Positions 16,263 through 22,105 of a stretch of 44,135 nt of DNA are shown piece after piece. Both the position numbers and the translations under genes were made by a program. Each line of letters starts with the position of its first letter. The stretch's first letter is position 1. The notes beneath the pieces are model-generated. The model saw only the letters and a program-made list of their open reading frames with translations, ran no database searches and had not been told where the DNA came from. Source of the stretch: a virus; the IMG/VR virus record IMGVR_UViG_3300006750_000018, positions 1 to 44,135 of that record; one strand, given 5' to 3'.

Positions 16263-16668
16263 TGGAGATGGAGGGATTCGAACCCTCGTCTTGCTCATTG
16301 CCTATCGTACCTATCCTACACGCTTAGTTTATTCTTTTATTCTCGGACTTACCTTTATAGAATAAACAACCATCCAGAAGTCCTACTCATAATATTATTT
16401 AACCACCTTAATGATATTGGTGCGGTCGATTTGTCTGATGACATCTCATACACTAAAGACACAAACCTTAAATTCTTTAGGTGAGATGGAGCTTTAGTCG
16501 TAATCTAATTACGCTACCGCTACAGTTGACTCCTGACGGATAAGACCGAGAGTTGTCATGGTATCTAATACGTTGCCGATTAGAAGTGTAAACTATTTTT
16601 ACAAGGTTAGTTTATCCTCGACGTGCTGATATCAATCAAACTAATGTCAATCAATTCCAGTCATCCCC
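16263..16668 (-). ncRNA. ssrA: tmRNA (transfer-messenger RNA)
   Basis: About 406 nt on the - strand. The 5' end GGGGATG pairs fully with the 3' CATCTCC (one G-U) to form the acceptor stem; discriminator A, CCA not encoded. The T arm GAGGG-TTCGAAT-CCCTC and the conserved CTAAGCGTGTAG (compare E. coli CTAAGCATGTAG) are present. PK1 is recognisable: GAGG/CCTT and TAAACTA/TAGTTTA. Eleven nt after PK1, as in E. coli, comes the resume codon GGC, opening a tag that starts GNVLDT and ends QESTVAVA, 22 codons, then TAA. tmRNA with SmpB rescues stalled ribosomes and tags nascent proteins for Clp proteolysis. Own host-type promoter and boxA-like leader. Confidence 0.92.
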
Positions 16669-16672
16669 ATAA

Positions 16673-16683
16673 TTTCAAAGAAC
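16673..16683 (-). promoter_or_regulatory. boxA-like leader GTTCTTTGAAA of tmRNA
   Basis: Lies 4 nt upstream of the mature tmRNA 5' end. The same 11 nt occur at 44087-44097. GTTCTTTGA is the Bacteroidota rRNA boxA-type antitermination sequence. Confidence 0.6.
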
Positions 16684-16688
16684 AATTA

Positions 16689-16720
16689 TAAATATACCAA
16701 ATAAATTATAAGTAGTCAAA
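16689..16720 (-). promoter_or_regulatory. Host-type promoter TTTG-N20-TATATTTA of tmRNA
   Basis: On the - strand: TTTG (16720-16717), 20 nt, TATATTTA (16696-16689); the start would fall just before the boxA-like leader. Confidence 0.7.
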
Positions 16721-16735
16721 TTTATAAACAAATTG

Positions 16736-16800
16736 TGGACCCTATCGGAACCGAACCCTCCTCTTGTTCGACCTTAAAATTGGTATGTACCTACCTTTCG
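16736..16800 (-). tRNA. tRNA-like remnant
   Basis: On the - strand GAGGGTTCGGTTCC resembles the 5' side and loop of a T arm, and CATACC/GGTCG a distorted anticodon arm, but the T stem does not close and no acceptor stem can be paired. Best read as a decayed tRNA; may be nothing. Confidence 0.25.
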
Positions 16801-16810
16801 AAAAAATTAG

Positions 16811-16882
16811 TAGCCCCACCTAGAATCGAACTAGGAATTAAGCTTTAGAAGAGCCTTGTTATATCCGTTTAACTATGGGGCC
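16811..16882 (-). tRNA. tRNA-Arg (UCU)
   Basis: 72 nt. Acceptor GGCCCCA/TGGGGCT (first pair G-U), D stem GTTA/TAAC, anticodon stem AGGCT/AGCTT with loop CTTCTAA (anticodon TCT), T arm CCTAG-TTCGATT-CTAGG, discriminator A, CCA not encoded. Reads AGA, which dominates Arg codons in these AT-rich genes by eye. Confidence 0.93.
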
Positions 16883-16964
16883 ATGTTTGTTAGAAGTTCT
16901 CTGTCAAAAGGTTATCTATAACTTCTCTTGACTGTCTAGGGTTTTCTCATCTTCTTTGTTTTGG

Positions 16965-17047
16965 TTGGGGAGGAGGGGCTCGAACCCCCATGCCTAGTAA
17001 GGAACAGATTTACAGTCTGTCGAGCCAGCCAATTGCTCAACTCCCCA
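16965..17047 (-). tRNA. tRNA-Tyr (GUA)
   Basis: 83 nt class II tRNA. Acceptor TGGGGAG/CTCCCCA, D stem GAGC/GCTC, anticodon stem ACAGA/TCTGT with loop CTGTAAA (anticodon GTA), long variable arm TCCTTACTAGGCAT, T arm GGGGG-TTCGAGC-CCCTC. CCA not encoded. Confidence 0.93.
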
Positions 17048-17052
17048 ATATA

Positions 17053-17187
17053 TTACTTACACTTGATTGTCAATGGATTCACGGAGTCATTATCTCTAAT
17101 GGTCTCAATCAATGACCAGGCGAACCAATAAGGTACGCTAATAGGAAAAAATATAATGGATAATACTACTATCGCTATCTTAATCAT
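17053..17187 (-). CDS. Small membrane peptide
   Basis: 44 aa from the second of two adjacent ATGs (17187; the other is at 17190). MIKIAIVVLSIIFFPISVPY forms one membrane helix or uncleaved signal, followed by a short polar tail ending TIKCK and TAA. A TATTTATG box (17199-17192 on the -) sits 4 nt before this ATG, like the leaderless phage promoters. Lies between the repeat-protein gene and tRNA-Tyr. Function unknown. Confidence 0.5.
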   Translation of the reverse strand: MIKIAIVVLSIIFFPISVPYWFAWSLIETIRDNDSVNPLTIKCK

Positions 17188-17191
17188 CATA

Positions 17192-17199
17192 CATAAATA
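17192..17199 (-). promoter_or_regulatory. TATTTATG box before small membrane peptide
   Basis: Only clear - strand member of the TATTTAT class; 4 nt to the ATG at 17187. Confidence 0.4.
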
Positions 17200-17577
17200 T
17201 TATAATTCTGTTAGTTTATATTTCTTCCCATGCATCACAACCACCTTTCCTTCGCAAGATGGTTTTGGTCTGTTGCCTTCAATAACTCCATCGGAATCCT
17301 CATAATAAATTTTATTACCATCGGTATCAAATTCACTTTTATTCCAATATCCCTCGGAATTCTCATAATAGATTTGGTTTCCATTGGCATCACATTCATA
17401 TTTAGACCAATATCCAGTTGAGGACTCATGATAAATTTCATTACCATTGGAATTATATTCACTTTTATTCCAATATCCCTCGGAATCCTCAAAATAGATT
17501 CGATTTCTATTGGAATCATAAAGGTATAATGAACCTTTCTCAAAGTCATGCTTTAGTAATTGTCCTATTGTTTTCAT
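17200..17577 (-). CDS. GN-IYYE-S-GYW repeat protein
   Basis: 125 aa. Five ~22-residue repeats of the form YD-x-N/D-G-N-x-IYYE-x-S-x-GYWNK-x-E span residues ~18-100, e.g. GNQIYYENSEGYWNKSEFD. They resemble YD/MORN-like beta repeats found in Bacteroidota and phage proteins; the last repeat degenerates into a basic tail (EGKVVVMHGKKYKLTEL). No signal peptide. Inference: small beta-solenoid of unknown role. The repeats keep an alternative frame open, which is a shadow. Confidence 0.7.
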   Translation of the reverse strand: MKTIGQLLKHDFEKGSLYLYDSNRNRIYFEDSEGYWNKSEYNSNGNEIYHESSTGYWSKYECDANGNQIYYENSEGYWNKSEFDTDGNKIYYEDSDGVIEGNRPKPSCEGKVVVMHGKKYKLTEL

Positions 17578-17597
17578 ATCTCTTTTAATTTATAGTA

Positions 17598-17645
17598 CCC
17601 AGAGTGGGGGTCGAACCCACAAGGTCATTCGACCACCGATTAATG
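17598..17645 (-). tRNA. tRNA 3'-half fragment
   Basis: Perfect T arm GTGGG-TTCGACC-CCCAC followed by TCTGGGT as acceptor 3' strand, but only ~45 nt separate it from tRNA-Leu, with a GGTC-GAAT-GACC hairpin and no D arm or 5' acceptor strand. A truncated tRNA or a recombination scar. Confidence 0.35.
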
Positions 17646-17730
17646 TACACCAAGCAGGGGTCGAACCTGCACTCCCTCAATGAGAATCAGAGCTTAAATC
17701 TGACGCGTCTACCAATTCCGCCATTGGTGC
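17646..17730 (-). tRNA. tRNA-Leu (UAA)
   Basis: 85 nt class II tRNA. Acceptor GCACCAA/TTGGTGT, D arm with GGTAGACGC, anticodon stem TCAGA/TCTGA with loop TTTAAGC (anticodon TAA), long variable arm, T arm GCAGG-TTCGACC-CCTGC, discriminator A, no CCA. First RNA behind the promoter at 17737. Confidence 0.94.
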
Positions 17731-17736
17731 ATAGTA

Positions 17737-17767
17737 CAAATATACTAATTAATTTTCAATTCCCAAA
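17737..17767 (-). promoter_or_regulatory. Host-type promoter TTTG-N19-TATATTTG of tRNA-Leu
   Basis: On the - strand: TTTG (17767-17764), 19 nt, TATATTTG (17744-17737), 6 nt before the tRNA-Leu 5' end. Downstream TACTAT matches the second promoter at 17841. Confidence 0.75.
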
Positions 17768-17840
17768 TTTAAATCACTAATTAAATTATACACTCTATTA
17801 TAGTTTCCACCCGAGCATGTTTTTGTGATGAATATAGTAC

Positions 17841-17872
17841 AAATATATGGCATAATTTCAAGTGAACCAAAT
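17841..17872 (-). promoter_or_regulatory. Second host-type promoter TTTG-N20-TATATTTG
   Basis: On the - strand: TTTG (17872-17869), 20 nt, TATATTTG (17848-17841). It would add a ~105-nt leader to the tRNA transcript; no gene is visible in that leader. Confidence 0.65.
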
Positions 17873-17905
17873 TAAATTTTATTTTTTTGTTCGAAATATT
17901 ATTCG

Positions 17906-17913
17906 TATATTTG
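17906..17913 (+). promoter_or_regulatory. Host-type -7 box TATATTTG, leaderless start
   Basis: TATATTTG, then TAGG, then ATG (17918). The -33 element is a TTTT/TTTG run 16-20 nt upstream. Confidence 0.6.
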
Positions 17914-17917
17914 TAGG

Positions 17918-18739
17918 ATGAATGGAGAAACACTAAATAAATTAAAAGACTTACTTTCTGTCCCAACCCATACTTGGGAGGAGGATAGATTAATTGAACA
18001 CGTAATTAATTATATTAGTTCTCTACCTTCAGTTAGTTATTATCAGGACGAGTTGGGGAGTCTTTACATTACTAAGGGAGACTCTTCGACCTATCCTTGT
18101 TTAGTAGCTCATCTAGATAGTGTACATGAGATTACAGAAATGGTCGTTCTTGAGGAGCAATTACCTAACTCCCAAGGCGAACTTAAACTAGCGTTAAAAG
18201 CATACGATAAAGAAGAGGGGTTACCCACAGGAATAGGTGGTGATGATAAAGCTGGCGTGTTCATATGTTTACAGTTGTTGGAAAAATTAGATGTCTGTAA
18301 GGTATTTTTACCGATAGCGGAAGAAACGGGGTGTAACGGTTCTAGAGAAGCGGACCCAGAGTTCTTTAAAAATGTGGGGTACGCAATCCAATTCGATTCT
18401 ACTGAAAATGACACTATAAGTAAAAGTTTAATGGGTGTTAAACTATATGAGGAAGAAAGTAAATTTTTCAACTCCGTGAAAGATATAATTTTAGAGCATG
18501 GTTTCACCAAATGGTTAAATCACCCTTACACTGACACTATGATGTTGAAGAAAAAATTTAACTTCCCTTGTTTAAATTTCGCGGCAGGGTATTATCGTTA
18601 CCACACCAAAAACGAATATGTTGTGGTAGAAGATGTTCAGAACGCTATTAATTTAGGTTTAAAGGTGGTCCACCAACTAGGTAATGAAAAATACCAGTTT
18701 ATACATCAACAACAACCTTACCCTCCTTACCTTTTCTAA
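17918..18739 (+). CDS. M20-type metallopeptidase (tripeptidase-like)
   Basis: 273 aa. Metal-site motifs occur in the PepT/M20 order: AHLDSVH (~64-70), GIGGDDKAG (~105-113), AEETGCNG (~135-142, catalytic Glu pair), QFDST (~161-165) and YRYHTKNEYV near residue 228. It is shorter than PepT (~410 aa) and lacks room for the full dimerisation domain. Expected reaction: zinc-dependent cleavage of an amino acid from a small peptide. Leaderless host-type promoter, so likely early; it could recycle amino acids or act on wall or defence peptides (inference). Confidence 0.85.
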   Translation: MNGETLNKLKDLLSVPTHTWEEDRLIEHVINYISSLPSVSYYQDELGSLYITKGDSSTYPCLVAHLDSVHEITEMVVLEEQLPNSQGELKLALKAYDKEEGLPTGIGGDDKAGVFICLQLLEKLDVCKVFLPIAEETGCNGSREADPEFFKNVGYAIQFDSTENDTISKSLMGVKLYEEESKFFNSVKDIILEHGFTKWLNHPYTDTMMLKKKFNFPCLNFAAGYYRYHTKNEYVVVEDVQNAINLGLKVVHQLGNEKYQFIHQQQPYPPYLF

Positions 18740-18759
18740 TCTTATTTTATTCTAGGTAA

Positions 18760-18767
18760 TATTTATT
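18760..18767 (+). promoter_or_regulatory. TATTTATT box, 14 nt before ATG
   Basis: Upstream of the tail-fibre-like gene at 18782. Confidence 0.55.
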
Positions 18768-18781
18768 ATAAAACAATAGAT

Positions 18782-20461
18782 ATGCCTTTACCATTACCCT
18801 TTTATTTAAGAACGAGTCAAACCACAGCATTAACCCATGGTGAGTTGGATGGAAATCTTAGTATTTTAAGTACTAAGATAGATAACACCACCTGTGGAAA
18901 TGTGGGTACGGGCATTGGTATATTTAGGGATAAACAGGTGAATCCCAATGACGGCACCATGAATCTCTATTCTTTATCTGGAACCAACGGAGTTACTATC
19001 GGCATAAGTGGAGACTCTATAGTGATTGCGAGTACTGGTGGTGGAAGTGGTACTGATGTTTTCGTTACAGGTGGTACACATAATCCATCAACTGGGGTCA
19101 GTACCTTTACTAATAATAGTGGTGGTACTTTTGACGTGACTGGTTACCTTACTGACTCCTCACTATATTGGACATCCGGTAGTACGGGTGACTACTCAAT
19201 AAAAACAGTTAACATTAGTACGGTGGACGCTACTGGGGACTATGCTGTAGCGGAGGGTGAAGACAACCAAGCGGCAGGTAATAATTCCCACGCTGGTGGT
19301 TTCGGTGTGACTGCTAATGGCCAAACATCTTTTGTATATTCCCATAATGTAAATGGGGGTGGGCCCCCTACGGGTTATGTATCAGGTGCATGGTCAAGTA
19401 TATTAGGAGGTCAAAACCATATTATAGATACTGCGTCATCTGGTTCATCCATAACTGGTGGGTATACGAATGTAATTAATAATACAGCGGACGCTCACAT
19501 ATTAGGGCACACGTATGCTATTATTAGTGGTAGTAGTTTTGAATCATCTAGTGGAAGTGCAATTATAGGTGGTAAGTGTACTGGTAAATCGGTTGGTAAT
19601 TGTCACGCAATTTATGAGAGTGGTGGAGCAGTTCTGTTGGGTGGGTCTCGTAGTGTCGTGTCAAATAGTGACTATAGTGGGGCACTATTATCCCCCAACT
19701 CGACAATATCCAATCCTTACATGAGTTCTGGAATGATATCTCAGTTTAATACCATTGTAGGGGGATATGCTCACATCTTAGGTGGTACAGACGCGTCTTC
19801 AATAGTCGGTGGAGTCTATAACGAGGTGGACTATGGTTATAACAATACTATAATAGGTGGTAGTGGGAACACCATTTCATCTGGTTTTTCTTCCTCTATT
19901 GTGGGTGGAATAGGTAACGCATTATACCCGAACCTCACGAACCCAGTTGTAAATAACTCTGTAATTTTGGGTGGTTCAGGGTTAATTGGTGGAAGTGATA
20001 ATACAGTTTATGTCCCTTACTTAAACATAAATAACGCACCTGGTGGTACATCTATCGCAAGTTTAGGTATTACCAGTGATGGTTTAGTCATTACGGGTGA
20101 CACTAGTGGTGATTGTTGTGAAATCGATGCTTATTATTCTGGGGGTACCCCAGCAGGTAACTGGACATGGGATTTAAGTGGGCAGAGCACTAACTTTGAA
20201 ATTACTTTAGTTGCAAATGGTCAGTTAGATTTAACAAATGTAATAAATGGAGAATATGGTACTATTATAGTCCATCAGGACGCGACGGGAAACAGAACCT
20301 TGGGTCTCGGAACCATTAATGGTGGTGCAGGAACACATTATGTGGTCAATGGTGGTGGTGGTGTAGCAACTCTAACCGCTACTGCGAGTGCTACAGATAT
20401 CTTATCTTTCACCTATAATGGAACTGCAGCTTTTTGGACGGTAGGTAATGATTACACTTAA
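18782..20461 (+). CDS. Tail-fibre/adhesin-like protein with head-type repeats
   Basis: 559 aa, low Lys, rich in Gly, Ser, Thr and Asn. Residues ~150-420 carry YadA-head-like repeats of the form S-I-x-GG-x-x-N-x-I (SIVGGVYNEVDYGYNNTIIG, SSSIVGGIGNALY). The C-terminal ~115 residues (LTNVINGEYGTIIVHQDATG ... FTYNGTAAFWTVGNDYT) match the trimerisation-like end common in flavobacterial phage fibre proteins. Inference: receptor-binding or surface fibre protein. Opens a three-gene + strand unit to 22105 and precedes another repeat protein by 11 bp. Confidence 0.75.
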   Translation: MPLPLPFYLRTSQTTALTHGELDGNLSILSTKIDNTTCGNVGTGIGIFRDKQVNPNDGTMNLYSLSGTNGVTIGISGDSIVIASTGGGSGTDVFVTGGTHNPSTGVSTFTNNSGGTFDVTGYLTDSSLYWTSGSTGDYSIKTVNISTVDATGDYAVAEGEDNQAAGNNSHAGGFGVTANGQTSFVYSHNVNGGGPPTGYVSGAWSSILGGQNHIIDTASSGSSITGGYTNVINNTADAHILGHTYAIISGSSFESSSGSAIIGGKCTGKSVGNCHAIYESGGAVLLGGSRSVVSNSDYSGALLSPNSTISNPYMSSGMISQFNTIVGGYAHILGGTDASSIVGGVYNEVDYGYNNTIIGGSGNTISSGFSSSIVGGIGNALYPNLTNPVVNNSVILGGSGLIGGSDNTVYVPYLNINNAPGGTSIASLGITSDGLVITGDTSGDCCEIDAYYSGGTPAGNWTWDLSGQSTNFEITLVANGQLDLTNVINGEYGTIIVHQDATGNRTLGLGTINGGAGTHYVVNGGGGVATLTATASATDILSFTYNGTAAFWTVGNDYT

Positions 20462-20472
20462 AATTTTTAGTT

Positions 20473-21885
20473 ATGAGTAAAGGAGTATTTAGGTCTCATA
20501 GTAAGGTAGGTGAGACAATGTCAATTCAACTACTACCTGACCCCATAACACCCTTTGACCCAACAGTTAGTAAAATTAACGGAAGGGTTTCGTGGGATTT
20601 AGATGTTGGGAGTGGTTATACCGCGGGTAATTCTATTTCATATATGTTTCCTTCAGCCTCCGCCCGAACTGTAACTCTACGTACTAATCTATTATCTACA
20701 CTAACCTCTATCAATCTATTTGAAGATAATGTGGTGGGAAATGTGAATTTGAGTGGGTGGAGTAATTTATTTAAAGGTGGAGGTCAAACCCTTAATTTAA
20801 GTGGAAATGCTCTGTTAACTGGTATAACTCACACCTACACTCCTTATACAAACTTATTTTATTGGGCTTATTCATGTGATATAACTGGTGACCATGATTT
20901 AACCATGTTTCCCACATTGGGTAGTGATATTAGGTTAAATGGTAACTCTAATTTGACCAGCATTACACATACCGCTTCTACCGCTGTCATCACTTATTAT
21001 AGTGCGTCACAATGTGATTTAACAGGTAATTTAAATATGTCCATGTTCTCTAACTTGGGAGGCCTTTTTAGTGTACAAGTGAACTCTAATTTAACCTCTA
21101 TCACCCACACTACTTCACCACAAACTATCACCAACTATTCTATGAATAGTTGTGACATTACCGGAACCCATTATCTTCCTTTTAGTGAGATGGGAGGCCA
21201 ATTTTATGGCCACACTAACAGTAATTTAACCAACATAGTTCATAGTGCAACGAGTGAAGCGTTTACGGTGTATAAAGTCCACGATTGTGATTTAACAGGT
21301 GTTTTTGATTTATCTATGTTAACGGGACTCGGAGGGCAATTTGAATGTTATAATAATTCTAATTTAACCGACATTAGTCATGGGGTTAGTAGTGAAGTAT
21401 TCACCAGGTATTGGGCGGATGCCTGTAATATGGGAACAATTCTAGATGTCTCTATGTTAAGTGGATTAGGGGGGTCATTTAATGTTTCCAGTAACTCTAA
21501 CTTAAAAAACGTTGTTTTTCCCTACAGTACCCAAACCTTTGGTAATGTTATACCAGCTAACGATGCCTTTGCAATGGACGGGTGTAATTTTGCGGGGAAC
21601 CATGTAGATTTTAAACCATTATCTGGGAGTACCATGGATGTTAACAGTACTTTAGGAGCAAGTATTCGTCTATATAATAATAGTTTAACTGCCACTGACG
21701 TAAACCATCTACTAGAGGACTTTGCGGACATTGCAGGGTGGAATACTACAGGGTGGAGTGGAGTTACTTTAAATATTAGTGGAACTAATAGTGCTCCCGA
21801 TACCACATCGGGTGGATTTAATGGGATTGCCGCGATTAACACACTTACAGGTTCTCCTTATAATTGGATAATAACAACAAGTTGA
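20473..21885 (+). CDS. Leucine-rich-repeat-like surface/tail protein
   Basis: 470 aa. After an N-terminal ~95 residues (VSWDLDVGSGYTAGNSISYM) there are about six ~45-residue repeats with the core N-S-N-L-T-x-I-x-H ... Y-x-x-x-x-C-D-L/I-T-G, e.g. NSNLTSITHT and SQCDLTGNLNMSMFSNLGG. They fit an LRR-like solenoid. The end (TATDVNHLLEDFADIAGWNT, LTGSPYNWIITTS) is typical of flavobacterial LRR surface proteins. No signal peptide, consistent with a virion protein. Likely host-recognition component together with 18782-20461. Confidence 0.7.
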   Translation: MSKGVFRSHSKVGETMSIQLLPDPITPFDPTVSKINGRVSWDLDVGSGYTAGNSISYMFPSASARTVTLRTNLLSTLTSINLFEDNVVGNVNLSGWSNLFKGGGQTLNLSGNALLTGITHTYTPYTNLFYWAYSCDITGDHDLTMFPTLGSDIRLNGNSNLTSITHTASTAVITYYSASQCDLTGNLNMSMFSNLGGLFSVQVNSNLTSITHTTSPQTITNYSMNSCDITGTHYLPFSEMGGQFYGHTNSNLTNIVHSATSEAFTVYKVHDCDLTGVFDLSMLTGLGGQFECYNNSNLTDISHGVSSEVFTRYWADACNMGTILDVSMLSGLGGSFNVSSNSNLKNVVFPYSTQTFGNVIPANDAFAMDGCNFAGNHVDFKPLSGSTMDVNSTLGASIRLYNNSLTATDVNHLLEDFADIAGWNTTGWSGVTLNISGTNSAPDTTSGGFNGIAAINTLTGSPYNWIITTS

Positions 21886-21886
21886 T

Positions 21887-22105
21887 ATGTGGAGATTAAT
21901 ATATAGTGATAAAAAAATATACGATTTATTTGAGACCAGTGGGAGAACATATGCCCGTGAAAGTATTTTAAATACTTCCCACATAGAACAATGTTTTGAA
22001 AAAATTGATGAGTTAGGCGTTACTTACATGTACCCAACAGGAACTACACAAATTATTATATTTAGTGGAGGTAGTCGTTCAATTATTGAAAATCCAGATA
22101 TCTAA
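21887..22105 (+). CDS. Small hypothetical protein
   Basis: 72 aa, 1 bp after the LRR gene stop, so same operon. Sequence such as MWRLIYSDKKIYDLFETSGR and VTYMYPTGTTQIIIFSGG suggests a small alpha/beta protein. Its stop directly abuts the stop of the convergent Clp gene (22106). Function unknown; position suggests a tail-related or chaperone role. Confidence 0.6.
   Translation: MWRLIYSDKKIYDLFETSGRTYARESILNTSHIEQCFEKIDELGVTYMYPTGTTQIIIFSGGSRSIIENPDI

Noticed and set aside
16263-16350. tmRNA 3' end as an ordinary tRNA or integration scar
   Set aside because: The matching 5' acceptor strand, PK1 and tag frame are present 406 nt away, so the gene is complete.
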